Positions 1 to 7,750 of a stretch of 19,088 nucleotides of DNA are shown here, piece by piece. Every line of letters starts with the position of its first letter. Position 1 is the first letter of the stretch. Made by a program: the position numbers and the translations under genes. A model generated the notes under the pieces. That model was not told the DNA's origin, did no database searches, and saw only the letters and a program-made list of their open reading frames with translations. The DNA is from JBBILG01 sp037445085 (GTDB lineage Bacteria > Pseudomonadota > Gammaproteobacteria > Burkholderiales > Methylophilaceae), in assembly GCA_037445085.1 (NCBI GenBank), contig JBBILG010000029.1, positions 1 to 19,088 on the forward strand, in the 5' to 3' direction.

Positions 1-1688
1 GCATCTCCGACATCCGCGACGAGTCGGACAAGTCCGGCATGCGCGTGGTGATCGAGCTCAAGCGCGGCGAAGTGCCGGAAGTGGTGCTCAACAACCTGTA
101 CAAACAGACCCAGTTGCAGGACACCTTCGGCATGAACATGGTGGCGCTGGTGGACGGCCAGCCGCGCCTGCTCAACCTCAAGCAGATGCTGGAGGCCTTT
201 CTGCGCCACCGCCGCGAGGTGGTCACCCGCCGTAGCGTGTTCGAGCTGAAGAAGGCGCGTGCCCGCGGCCACGTGCTGGAAGGCCTGGCAGTGGCGCTGG
301 CCAATGTGGACGAGATGATCGCCATCATCAAGGCCGCGCCCACGCCGGCGGAAGCCAAGACGGAGCTGATGGCGCGGCCGTGGAAATCGCCGGTGGTGGA
401 GGAGATGCTCAGGCGCGCCGCCGCCGACGCCTCGCGTCCCGAGGGCCTGAGCGATGCTTACGGCCTCAAGGCCGGCGGCTACATGCTGTCCGACGTGCAG
501 GCGCAGGAAATCCTGCAGATGCGTCTGCAGCGCCTGACCGGCCTGGAGCAGGACAAGATCGTCTCCGAATACCGGGAAGTGATGAACCTCATCGCCGACC
601 TGCTCGATATCCTCGCCCGCCCGGAACGGGTGACCGCCATCATGACCGAGGAGCTTGCCGCCATCCGGCAGCAGTTCGGCGACAGGCGACGCAGCGAGAT
701 CGAGCGCAACGCGCAGGACATTTCTTTGGAAGACCTGATTACCCCGCAGGACGTGGTGGTGACGCTGTCGCACACCGGCTATGTCAAGTCGCAGCCACTG
801 GACGAATACCGCGCCCAGCGCCGCGGCGGCCGCGGCAAGCAGGCGGCGGCCACCAAGGAAGACGACTTCATCGACCAGATGTTCGTCGCCAACACCCACG
901 ACCACATCCTGTGCTTCTCCAGCCGCGGCCGCGTGTACTGGCTCAAGGTGTACGAGGTGCCGCAGGGCAGCCGCGTCTCCCGCGGCAAGCCCATCGTCAA
1001 CCTGTTCCCGCTGGAAGAAGGCGAGAAGATCAACGCCATCCTGCCGGTCAGGGAGTTCGACGAGAATCACTACGTGTTCATGGCCACCGCCAAGGGTACG
1101 GTGAAAAAGACCGCGCTCACCGAATTCTCCAACCCGCGCCGTGCCGGCATCATCGCCATCAACCTGGATGACGGCGATTATCTGATCGGCGCCGAGATCA
1201 CCAACGGTGCCAACGACATCGTGCTGGTGTCCGATGCCGGCAAGGCGGTGTGGTTCGACGAGGAGGACGTGCGCCCCATGGGACGTGCCACCCGCGGCGT
1301 GCGCGGCATGAGGCTGCAGGATGGCCAGCGCGTGCTGTCGCTGCTGATTGCCGAGAACGACCGGCAGACCGTGCTGGTCGCCACCGAGAACGGCTACGGC
1401 AAGCGCACCGCGCTGGCGGATTTCCGCCATTCCGGGCGCGGCACCCAGGGCGTGATCGCCATCCAGACCAGCAAGCGCAACGGCAAGGTGGTTGCCGCCA
1501 GGCTGGTCGGCGACGAGGACGAGATCATGCTGATCACCACCGGCGGCGTGCTGATCCGCACCCGCGTCAAGGAAATCCGCGAGCTGGGCCGCGCCACCCA
1601 GGGCGTCACCCTAATCAACTTGGGCGAAGGCGAGAAGCTCTCCGGCATGGAGAAGGTAGTGGAATCCGAAGACGAGGGCGATGCCTGA
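1..1688 (+). CDS. gyrA: DNA gyrase subunit A, 3' part (5' end outside window)
   Basis: This is the A subunit of DNA gyrase, which cuts and rejoins DNA to introduce negative supercoils. The gene enters the window already open: in-frame codons begin at position 3 and read ISDIRDESDKSGMRV, so the ATG at 39 is internal. About 561 residues are visible: the end of the breakage-reunion domain, the coiled-coil region (including VRHRREVVTRR-type residues) and the C-terminal beta-pinwheel. The winged helix with the catalytic tyrosine lies upstream. The GyrA-box QRRGGRG at 816-836 separates it from ParC of topoisomerase IV. Pinwheel blades follow with repeats such as THDHILCFSSRGRVY and ENGYGKRTALADF. 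The C-terminus ends in a short acidic tail (SEDEGDA). The stop lies inside or just before the serC start region, suggesting coupling with serC. Confidence 0.98.
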   Translation, partial: ISDIRDESDKSGMRVVIELKRGEVPEVVLNNLYKQTQLQDTFGMNMVALVDGQPRLLNLKQMLEAFLRHRREVVTRRSVFELKKARARGHVLEGLAVALANVDEMIAIIKAAPTPAEAKTELMARPWKSPVVEEMLRRAAADASRPEGLSDAYGLKAGGYMLSDVQAQEILQMRLQRLTGLEQDKIVSEYREVMNLIADLLDILARPERVTAIMTEELAAIRQQFGDRRRSEIERNAQDISLEDLITPQDVVVTLSHTGYVKSQPLDEYRAQRRGGRGKQAAATKEDDFIDQMFVANTHDHILCFSSRGRVYWLKVYEVPQGSRVSRGKPIVNLFPLEEGEKINAILPVREFDENHYVFMATAKGTVKKTALTEFSNPRRAGIIAINLDDGDYLIGAEITNGANDIVLVSDAGKAVWFDEEDVRPMGRATRGVRGMRLQDGQRVLSLLIAENDRQTVLVATENGYGKRTALADFRHSGRGTQGVIAIQTSKRNGKVVAARLVGDEDEIMLITTGGVLIRTRVKEIRELGRATQGVTLINLGEGEKLSGMEKVVESEDEGDA

Positions 1689-1689
1689 C

Positions 1690-2814
1690 ATGCACCGCGT
1701 CTGGAACTTCAGCGCCGGGCCGGCGATGCTGCCGGAAGAGGTGCTGGCGCAGGCTCGCGAGGAGTTGCTGGACTGGCGCGGCAGCGGCATGTCGGTGATG
1801 GAAATGAGCCATCGCGGCAAGGAGTTCGGCCGCATCATCGCCGCCGCGGAAGCCGACCTGCGCGAGCTGCTGGCGATTCCGCCCGGCTACCGGGTGTTGT
1901 TCCTGCAAGGGGGGGCGACGCAACTGTTCGCCCAGATCCCGCTCAATCTTTCCGGCGGCCGTTCCGCCGACTATCTGGTAACTGGCTCCTGGTCGCAGAA
2001 GGCGGTCGACGAGGCGCGCCGTGTGGCACCCATCGCCGGCCCCGTGCGCGTGGCGGGCAGCACCGCGGCCAATGGCGCGCCGGCGGACGGCTACACCCGC
2101 CTGCTGCGCGACGACGAGCTCCGCCTCGATCCGGACGCGGCCTTCCTGCACCTGTGCACCAACGAAACCATCTACGGCGTGGAAGTGCAGGACGACTGCG
2201 CGCATCTCGCCGAGCGGGCCGGCGACGTGCCGCTGGTCGCCGACATGAGCTCGCATATCCTGTCGCGCGCGATGGACGTGTCGCGCTACGGCATGATCTA
2301 TGCCGGCGCGCAGAAGAACATCGGCCCTTCCGGCCTGGTGCTCGCCATCGTGCGCGCGGACCTGCTCGGACGCGCCGTCGCCACCCTGCCCAGCGTGATG
2401 GATTTCACGCTCATGGCCGAACACGGCTCGATGATCAACACGCCGCCCACTTTCGGCATCTACATGGCCGGGCTGGTGTTCCAGTGGCTCAAGCGCCGCG
2501 GCGGCATCGCCGCCATGGAAGCGGTGAACGTGCGCAAGGCGCGCATGCTGTACGATTGCATCGACGGCAGCGGCGGGTTTTACGCGAGCCCGGTGGAGCC
2601 CGCCAGCCGCTCGCGCATGAACGTGCCGTTTACCTTGCAGCATGCGGCGCTGGACGAGGTCTTCCTGCGCGAGGCGGAGCAGGCGGGCCTGGTCACCCTG
2701 CGCGGCCACAAGTCGGTCGGCGGCCTGCGTGCCTCGATCTACAACGCCATGCCGGAAGAGGGCGTGCGTACCCTGGTGGATTTCATGCAGGATTTCGCCA
2801 AACGCTACGGATAG
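1690..2814 (+). CDS. serC: phosphoserine aminotransferase
   Basis: A PLP enzyme that converts 3-phosphohydroxypyruvate and glutamate to phosphoserine (serine pathway); it also serves pyridoxal phosphate synthesis. The start WNFSAGPAMLPEEV is the family N-terminus. The PLP lysine lies in IYAGAQKNIGPSGL (codon 2314-2316, residue 209). RSRMNVPF and GGLRASIYNAMP are further class-V SerC signatures. The length of 374 residues is close to the usual 360. I prefer ATG 1690 because it matches the family length; the in-frame ATG at 1681 adds three residues and would overlap the gyrA stop by 8 bp. A GAGGG at 1674-1678 lies 11 nt before 1690 and only 2 nt before 1681. Only 8 bp separate the stop from pheA, so cotranscription is likely. 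Confidence 0.97.
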   Translation: MHRVWNFSAGPAMLPEEVLAQAREELLDWRGSGMSVMEMSHRGKEFGRIIAAAEADLRELLAIPPGYRVLFLQGGATQLFAQIPLNLSGGRSADYLVTGSWSQKAVDEARRVAPIAGPVRVAGSTAANGAPADGYTRLLRDDELRLDPDAAFLHLCTNETIYGVEVQDDCAHLAERAGDVPLVADMSSHILSRAMDVSRYGMIYAGAQKNIGPSGLVLAIVRADLLGRAVATLPSVMDFTLMAEHGSMINTPPTFGIYMAGLVFQWLKRRGGIAAMEAVNVRKARMLYDCIDGSGGFYASPVEPASRSRMNVPFTLQHAALDEVFLREAEQAGLVTLRGHKSVGGLRASIYNAMPEEGVRTLVDFMQDFAKRYG

Positions 2815-2822
2815 GCAAAACC

Positions 2823-3890
2823 ATGAGCGACGAACTGAGCAAGTGCCGCGAACAGATTGATGCCATCGACGACCAGATACTGCAGCTCGTCAGCCGTCGC
2901 GCCCGTATCGCCCGCGCCATAGGCGCCCTCAAGAATGGCGGCCCGATCTACCGGCCCGAGCGCGAAGCGCAGATTCTGCGCCGCCTGGTCGGGCAGAACC
3001 CCGGGCCGCTGGCCGACGAGGCGCTCACCGCCATCTTCCGCACCGTCATGTCGCATTGCCGGGCGCTGGAAAAGGAGATCGGCGTCGCCTTTCTCGGCCC
3101 GCTCGGCACCTACAGCGAGGAGGCTGCCCACAAGCAGTTCGGCGGCCTGTCCAACCCGGTGCAGTGCGCCTCCATCGACGAAGTGTTCCAGGCGGTGGAG
3201 AGCGGCCGCGCCGACTACGGCGTGGTGCCGGTGGAGAATTCCACGGAGGGCGCCGTCGGCCGCACCCTGGACCTGCTGCTGACCACCGGCCTATCCATCT
3301 GCGGCGAGGTCGAGCTGCCGGTCCACCACTGCCTGCTGGCAAAAGCGACGGACAAGGCCGCCCTGCGCCGGGTGTATTCCCACGCCCAGTCGCTGGCGCA
3401 GTGCCACGAATGGCTCAACCGCCACCTGGCCGGCGTCGAGCGCCAGGCCGTGTCCAGCAACGCCGAAGCGGCGCGTTTGGCCGGCGTCGAGCCGGGTACG
3501 GCCGCCATCGCCAGCTTGCGTGCCGGCGAGCTGTACGGTCTTGGCGTGCTGGCGCAGAACATCGAGGACGACCCGCGCAATACCACACGCTTCCTGGTGC
3601 TGTCCGGCCACGACGTGGCCCCTTCCGGCAGGGACAAGACTTCGCTGGCCATGTCGGCGCGCAACGCGCCGGGCGCCATCGTGCAGCTGCTCATGCCGCT
3701 GGCGGCGCACGGCGTGAGCATGACCAAGCTGGAGTCGCGCCCCTCGCATCTGGGGCTGTGGGAGTACGTGTTCTTCGTCGATATCGAGGGCCACCGCCTC
3801 GATGCCCAGGTCGCGGCTGCGCTGCGGGAAGTGCAGCAGAGTGCCACCTTCCTCAAGGTGCTCGGCTCCTATCCGCTCGCGGTGGTCTGA
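2823..3890 (+). CDS. pheA: bifunctional chorismate mutase / prephenate dehydratase (P-protein)
   Basis: It converts chorismate to prephenate and then phenylpyruvate, the branch to phenylalanine. The 355 residues hold three domains in order. First is an AroQ-type chorismate mutase (about 1-85), with R9, R26 and K37 aligning to R11, R28 and K39 of the E. coli enzyme. Second is a prephenate dehydratase (about 90-265), with GTYSEEAA, PVENSTEGAVG and the catalytic threonine motif NTTRF. Third is a C-terminal ACT domain with LESRPSHLGLWEYVFF, the usual site of phenylalanine feedback inhibition. The ATG at 2823 is 8 bp after serC. A longer open frame reaches back to 2154, but that part is a shadow of serC. 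The TGA stop shares its last base with the ATG of a 26-codon ORF that leads to hisC. Confidence 0.97.
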   Translation: MSDELSKCREQIDAIDDQILQLVSRRARIARAIGALKNGGPIYRPEREAQILRRLVGQNPGPLADEALTAIFRTVMSHCRALEKEIGVAFLGPLGTYSEEAAHKQFGGLSNPVQCASIDEVFQAVESGRADYGVVPVENSTEGAVGRTLDLLLTTGLSICGEVELPVHHCLLAKATDKAALRRVYSHAQSLAQCHEWLNRHLAGVERQAVSSNAEAARLAGVEPGTAAIASLRAGELYGLGVLAQNIEDDPRNTTRFLVLSGHDVAPSGRDKTSLAMSARNAPGAIVQLLMPLAAHGVSMTKLESRPSHLGLWEYVFFVDIEGHRLDAQVAAALREVQQSATFLKVLGSYPLAVV

Positions 3891-3970
3891 TGTCGTGTGC
3901 GCGCACCGCACCGACCAATGCCCGCAGCCGCGGCGGCCCGCCGTGTTTTCTTGTAGGGAGCCGATCTTGA
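3890..3970 (+). CDS. possible 26-codon coupling ORF between pheA and hisC
   Basis: This ORF begins with an ATG that shares its A with the pheA stop (TGATG) and ends with a TGA that overlaps the hisC TTG start (TTGA). It therefore fills the 76-nt gap exactly. The product would be 26 residues (begins MSCARTAPTNA, ends FLVGSRS), with no signal peptide or membrane segment. It has no histidine codons and one phenylalanine codon, so it is not a classical his or phe attenuator leader. The sequence shows the frame and the overlaps; that it is translated, or couples translation, is inference. In GC-rich DNA a frame this short can occur by chance, so confidence is low. Confidence 0.25.
   Translation: MSCARTAPTNARSRGGPPCFLVGSRS
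3929..3952 (+). terminator. GC hairpin followed by a T-rich run in the hisC leader
   Basis: CGGCG (3931-3935), loop GCC, CGCCG (3939-3943), extended outward by one G-T and one C-G pair, then TTTTCTT (3946-3952). The form resembles a weak intrinsic terminator or attenuator and lies just before the hisC ribosome-binding site AGGGAG. It could reduce hisC expression relative to pheA. The stem is short and the T run is broken by a C, so function is uncertain. Confidence 0.35.
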
Positions 3971-5067
3971 ATTTGTGTGACCTGGCACCGGCCTGCGTGC
4001 GCGCCATCGCCCCCTATCAGCCCGGCAAGCCGATTGCCGAGCTGGCGCGCGAAATGGGGCTGGAAGAGCGCGCCATCGTCAAGCTGGCTTCCAACGAAAA
4101 TCCGTTGGGCGCGAGCCCGCTGGCGGAGGATGCCATGCGCGAGGCGCTGCGGGATGTGGCGCGTTACCCGGACGGCAACGCCTTTGCGCTCAAGCAGGCG
4201 ATCACGCAAAAGTACGGCGTCAGCCACGACCGCATCATCCCCGGTAACGGTTCCAACGACGTGCTGGAGCTGGCGGCCCGCGCTTTCCTCGCTCCCGGTC
4301 TGGAAGCGGTGTATTCCCGCCATGCCTTCGCCGTCTATCCGCTGGTGACGCAGGCCATCGGCGCCACCGGGGTGGCGGCGCCGGCGCGCGACTTCGGCCA
4401 CGATCTCGCCGCCATGCGCCGCGCAGTGACGCCGAACACCCGGCTGGTGTTCATCGCCAACCCCAACAACCCCACCGGCACCCTGCTGGACAAGGCCGGG
4501 CTACGCGACTTCCTGCGCGATCTGCCGGCGCACGTGCTGGTGGTGCTGGACGAGGCCTATGACGAATACCTGCCCGATGCGCTGAAGTCGGACAGCATCG
4601 CCTGGCTCGCCGAATGCGACAATCTCATCGTCACCCGCACCCTGTCCAAGGCTTACGGCCTGGCCGGCCTGCGCGTGGGCTTCGCCCTGGCGCATCCGCA
4701 GGTGGCCGACATGATGAATCGCGTGCGCCAGCCCTTCAATGTCAACGGCGTGGCGCAGGCCGGCGCGGCGGCGGCGCTGCGCGACGACGATTTCGTGCGC
4801 CGCACGCGCGAGCTGAACGACGCCGGCATGCGCCGGATCACCCGCGGGCTGGAGCGGCTGGGTCTGTCCTGCATTCCGTCCTTCGGCAATTTCGTCAGCT
4901 TCCATGCCGGCGACGCGGACGGGGTTTTCCGGCAGTTGCTGCGTCGGGGCGTCATCGTGCGTCCGGTGGAAGCCTACGAGATGCCGGGCTACCTGCGCGT
5001 CAGCATCGGACTGGAAAGCGACAACGCCCGCTTCCTGGATGCATTGCAAGACATTCTGCGGGCGTGA
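3967..5067 (+). CDS. hisC: histidinol-phosphate aminotransferase (possibly also aromatic)
   Basis: A class I/II PLP aminotransferase of the HisC family, 366 residues. It converts imidazole acetol phosphate to histidinol phosphate, and HisC proteins in this genomic position often also transaminate phenylpyruvate or prephenate. Seen: ASNENPLGASP near the N-terminus, NPNNPTGT, DEAYDEY, and the PLP lysine K228 in TLSKAYGLAGLRVGF. The start is TTG 3967, preceded by AGGGAG at 3955-3960 with a 6-nt spacer. No ATG near the family N-terminus (LAPACVRAIAPYQPGKP) is available, since the in-frame ATG at 3802 lies deep inside pheA. It is the last gene of the plus-strand block. The neighbours pheA and serC suggest a role in phenylalanine synthesis as well as, or instead of, histidine synthesis. 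Confidence 0.95.
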   Translation: MNLCDLAPACVRAIAPYQPGKPIAELAREMGLEERAIVKLASNENPLGASPLAEDAMREALRDVARYPDGNAFALKQAITQKYGVSHDRIIPGNGSNDVLELAARAFLAPGLEAVYSRHAFAVYPLVTQAIGATGVAAPARDFGHDLAAMRRAVTPNTRLVFIANPNNPTGTLLDKAGLRDFLRDLPAHVLVVLDEAYDEYLPDALKSDSIAWLAECDNLIVTRTLSKAYGLAGLRVGFALAHPQVADMMNRVRQPFNVNGVAQAGAAAALRDDDFVRRTRELNDAGMRRITRGLERLGLSCIPSFGNFVSFHAGDADGVFRQLLRRGVIVRPVEAYEMPGYLRVSIGLESDNARFLDALQDILRA

Positions 5068-5069
5068 AT

Positions 5070-5093
5070 CAGGGGCGCCTGCGAGCGTCCCTG
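5070..5093. terminator. hairpin between convergent hisC and bamD
   Basis: An arm AGGGGCGC (5071-5078), 6-nt loop, and arm GCGTCCCT (5085-5092) pair over 8 bp with one G-T wobble; C5070 and G5093 add a further pair. It sits 2 bp after the hisC stop and 21 bp beyond the bamD stop, in a 47-bp convergent gap, so it may serve both genes. No T run follows on either strand, so it may be a barrier or RNA-stabilising stem instead of a classical terminator. Confidence 0.5.
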
Positions 5094-5114
5094 GCATCGG
5101 AACCGGTCAGGTTG

Positions 5115-5918
5115 CTACCACAGGCCTTCCCAGAATTTCCACCAGGCGCGCTGGTCACCGGGGGCATCCTTGCCACTGAAGCGGCTCTGCGGAAAGTTGG
5201 CCTGCAGCACACGCAGGGTGTCCTGCTTGAGGTCTTCGATGCCGAGCAGCTCGTAGGCGCTGACCATGGTGACCAGGGCTTCCTCCACCGCCGGCGTTTC
5301 CCTGTAGTTCTCGATGACGTACTGGCAGCGGTTGATGGCGGCGAGGTAAGCTCCGCGCTTCATGTAATAGCGCGCCACGTGCATCTCGTGTTCGGCGAGG
5401 GCGTTGACCAGATAGCCCATGCGCTGGGTGGCGTCGGGCACGTACTTGCTGTCGGGAAAACGGGTGACCAGCTCCTTGAAGGAGGCGAAGGACTCGCGCA
5501 GGGCTTTGGGGTCGCGGTCGCTGATTTGCTGGCGGGTGACCCTTTCCACGACGCCGCGCTCGCTGAAGGTGGCCAGGCCCTTGAGGTAATAGACGTAATC
5601 GAGGCTGGGGTGATGCGGGTGCAGCCTGATGAAACGGTCGGCGACGGCGATGGCCGCGGCGGCATCCTGCTTCTTGTAGTAGGCGTAGGCTATCTGCAGC
5701 TGTGCGTTGATGGCATAGCGGCCATGCGGAAAACGCGCCTGCAGGGTTTCGTAGTAGCGGATGGCCTTGTCGTAATCCTTGTTCCGCATGGCCAGCGCGG
5801 CCTCGTCGTGGAGACGCTGCACGTTCCAGACGCGGGTTTCGTCGATGTCGGTCGGGTCGCCGAAAATGGCGCAGCCACTCAGGAACAGAACCAGGATTAA
5901 GGCTACACTACGTTTCAT
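5115..5918 (-). CDS. bamD: outer membrane protein assembly factor BamD
   Basis: BamD (older name ComL) is an essential lipoprotein of the BAM complex that folds beta-barrel proteins into the outer membrane. The 267-residue product begins MKRSVALILVLFLSGCAIFG: a short lipoprotein signal with lipobox LSGC, acylated Cys16, and Ala at +2, consistent with outer-membrane sorting. TPR-like helical repeats follow, with family sequences such as YYETLQARFPHGRYA, QLQIAYAYYKKQDA, RFIRLHPHHPSLDYVYYLKGL and LVTRFPDSKYVPDA. The frame is open 39 codons further upstream, but that would add non-family sequence before the signal peptide, so I start at 5918. It is divergent from rluD with 37 bp between starts, a pairing common in this class. 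Confidence 0.96.
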   Translation of the reverse strand: MKRSVALILVLFLSGCAIFGDPTDIDETRVWNVQRLHDEAALAMRNKDYDKAIRYYETLQARFPHGRYAINAQLQIAYAYYKKQDAAAAIAVADRFIRLHPHHPSLDYVYYLKGLATFSERGVVERVTRQQISDRDPKALRESFASFKELVTRFPDSKYVPDATQRMGYLVNALAEHEMHVARYYMKRGAYLAAINRCQYVIENYRETPAVEEALVTMVSAYELLGIEDLKQDTLRVLQANFPQSRFSGKDAPGDQRAWWKFWEGLW

Positions 5919-5945
5919 TGCATGGCATCCCAGGAAATTTGCCGG

Positions 5946-5951
5946 ATTATA
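5946..5951 (-). promoter_or_regulatory. candidate -10 box for bamD
   Basis: On the minus strand the bases read TATAAT, a perfect sigma-70 -10 hexamer, placed so that transcription would begin about 20 nt before the bamD ATG. No good -35 is seen 16-18 bp further upstream, where the sequence already lies inside rluD. The 37-bp gap must hold control elements for both bamD and rluD, which gives the match some weight. Confidence 0.35.
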
Positions 5952-5955
5952 ACTG

Positions 5956-6996
5956 ATGACCCACCCCCAGCATATCCATCTCGTCATACCGCCGGAGCGG
6001 GCCGGCCTGCGCCTCGACCAGGCTCTGGCGAGCATGCTGCCCGATTACTCGCGCGCGCGCCTGCAGGGCTGGATCCGGGAGGGGCTGGTGAAGCTGGACG
6101 GGCAGGCGGCCACGGCCCGGCAGAAGGTGTGGGGCGGCGAGGCTGTCGAGGTAACGCCGCAGCCCGGCGCGGAAGAATCCGCCTGCCGGCCCGAGGCCAT
6201 GGCGCTGCCCATCGTCTTCGAGGACGCGCACATCCTCGTCATCGACAAGCCGGCCGGCATGGTGGTGCATCCTGCCGCCGGCAACTGGCAGGGCACGCTG
6301 CTCAACGGCCTGCTGCATCACGCCCCGCAGTTGCGGGAGCTGCCGCGCGCCGGCATCGTGCACCGCCTGGACAAGGAAACCAGCGGCCTCCTGGTGGTGG
6401 CCAAGACCGTGGCCGCGCAGACCGGCCTGGTCAGGCAGTTGCAGGCACGCACGGTCAGGCGCGAATACCGTGCCATCGTGTGGGGGCAGGTGTGGCAGAA
6501 CGGCACGGTGGAAACCCTGCTCGGCCGCGACCCGCGTTCGCGCACGCGCATGGCGGTGCTGCGCGCCGGCGGCAAGCCCGCCGTCACCCGCTACGAGGTG
6601 CTGGAGCGCTTCGCCGTGCACACCTATCTGCGTTGCCTGCTTTCAACCGGCCGCACCCATCAGATCCGCGTGCACATGCAGCACATCGGCGCGCCACTGG
6701 TGGGGGATCCGGTGTACGGCCTGCGCGGCATCGTGCCCAACCGGCACCTCACGCCCACGCTGCGCGAGGCGTTGCGGCATTTCCGCCGCCAGGCCCTGCA
6801 CGCGGTGCGCCTGGGGCTGCTGCATCCCGCCAGCGGGGAATATCTGGAATGGCAGGCGGAGCTGCCGGACGACATGAAAACGCTGCTGGAGGCCATGCGC
6901 TTCGAGGAAGAGGCCGACCGCAGCGATTTCGCCGCGGAGCACGACGACGAGGACGGCGTCGAGGATTTCGAAGTGGAATTCGAGGGGGAGGAGTGA
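5956..6996 (+). CDS. rluD: 23S rRNA pseudouridine synthase RluD
   Basis: RluA-family enzyme that isomerises uridines 1911, 1915 and 1917 (E. coli numbering) in helix 69 of 23S rRNA. The 346 residues show an N-terminal S4 RNA-binding domain (LRLDQALASMLPDYSRARLQ) and the catalytic domain, with the nucleophile Asp139 in GIVHRLDKETSGLLVVAK, and later RTHQIRVHMQHIGAPLVGDP. The C-terminus ends in a strongly acidic tail (HDDEDGVEDFEVEFEGEE). The start ATG 5956 matches the family N-terminus; no strong ribosome-binding site is seen. The stop overlaps the GTG of pgeF (GTGA), so the two are probably translated together. Assignment to RluD over RluC rests on the S4 domain, length and the bamD/pgeF context. 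Confidence 0.94.
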   Translation: MTHPQHIHLVIPPERAGLRLDQALASMLPDYSRARLQGWIREGLVKLDGQAATARQKVWGGEAVEVTPQPGAEESACRPEAMALPIVFEDAHILVIDKPAGMVVHPAAGNWQGTLLNGLLHHAPQLRELPRAGIVHRLDKETSGLLVVAKTVAAQTGLVRQLQARTVRREYRAIVWGQVWQNGTVETLLGRDPRSRTRMAVLRAGGKPAVTRYEVLERFAVHTYLRCLLSTGRTHQIRVHMQHIGAPLVGDPVYGLRGIVPNRHLTPTLREALRHFRRQALHAVRLGLLHPASGEYLEWQAELPDDMKTLLEAMRFEEEADRSDFAAEHDDEDGVEDFEVEFEGEE

Positions 6997-7727
6997 CGCT
7001 GCGCCGCGAGCACTGCATCGTCCCCGACTGGCCGGCGCCGGCGCGCGTGCATGCCTTGCAGACCACGCGCCGGGGCGGCTTCAGCGGCGCGCCCTACGAC
7101 ACGCTCAACCTCGGCGATCACGTGGGCGACGACGCGCTCACGGTGGCGGCCAACCGCGGCCTGCTCGGCGCCCTGCTGCCGGGCGAGCCGCTCTGGCTCA
7201 CGCAGGTGCACGGCACGCAGGTGGTGGAGGCGGAAAGCGCCGGCTGCCGGCCGGTGGGGGATGCCTGCATCACTCGCCGCAGCCATGCCGTGTGCGTCGT
7301 GATGACCGCGGACTGCCTCCCGGTGCTGCTGTGCGACGCGGCCGGCACGGTGGTGGGTGCGGCGCACGCCGGCTGGCGCGGACTGGCGGCCGGCGTGCTG
7401 GAAGCGACGGTGCGCGCCATGGGAGAGGCGCCCGGCCGGCTGCTCGCCTGGCTGGGGCCTGCCATCGGACCGCGGGCCTTCGAGGTGGGGGAGGAGGTGC
7501 GCGCCGCCTTCACCGCGCAGGATCCGGCCGCGGCCGCGGCCTTCATCGCGCACGGAGACAAATTCCTCGCCGACCTCTACCGGCTGGCGCGCCTGCGTCT
7601 CGGCGCGCTCGGCATCACGCGCATCCATGGCGGCGATTTCTGCACCTGCGAGGATGTCGCGCGTTTTTATTCCTATCGTCGCGACGGCCGCACCGGCCGC
7701 ATGGCGACCCTGATCTGGATGGCTTGA
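6993..7727 (+). CDS. pgeF: peptidoglycan editing factor PgeF (YfiH, laccase domain)
   Basis: Member of the YfiH/DUF152 family, described as multicopper polyphenol oxidase-like and, in E. coli, as a factor that prevents incorporation of L-Ser in place of L-Ala in peptidoglycan; related proteins have purine nucleoside phosphorylase activity. The 244 residues contain the metal-binding set H73 (TQVHGTQVV), C108 (TADCLPVLL) and H125 (AAHAGWRGL), plus LGPAIGPRAFEVG and the C-terminal GGDFCTCEDVARFYSYRRDG. The start is GTG 6993, overlapping the rluD stop by 4 bp with a GGGGGAGGA tract just upstream; no suitable ATG exists near the family start. The rluD-pgeF order is conserved in many proteobacteria. 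Confidence 0.93.
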   Translation: MTLRREHCIVPDWPAPARVHALQTTRRGGFSGAPYDTLNLGDHVGDDALTVAANRGLLGALLPGEPLWLTQVHGTQVVEAESAGCRPVGDACITRRSHAVCVVMTADCLPVLLCDAAGTVVGAAHAGWRGLAAGVLEATVRAMGEAPGRLLAWLGPAIGPRAFEVGEEVRAAFTAQDPAAAAAFIAHGDKFLADLYRLARLRLGALGITRIHGGDFCTCEDVARFYSYRRDGRTGRMATLIWMA

Positions 7728-7750
7728 CGAGAGCCCATGGTAGCCACCGC

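Noticed and set aside
1615..2709. Long open frame on the minus strand across serC
   Set aside because: It lies antisense to a clearly conserved aminotransferase, has an arginine/histidine/alanine-rich composition without domains, and is the usual shadow of GC-rich coding DNA.
2154..2822. Upstream part of the pheA frame, within serC
   Set aside because: The translation is arginine-rich shadow sequence; the conserved chorismate mutase domain begins at 2823.
3897..3906. GTGCGCGCAC palindrome after pheA
   Set aside because: Ten-base GC palindromes are common by chance in DNA of this composition; no second copy or known operator match.
4614..5900. Long plus-strand open frame covering the end of hisC and antisense to bamD
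   Set aside because: hisC and bamD explain the region on their proper frames; the frame has no recognisable domain and no start context.
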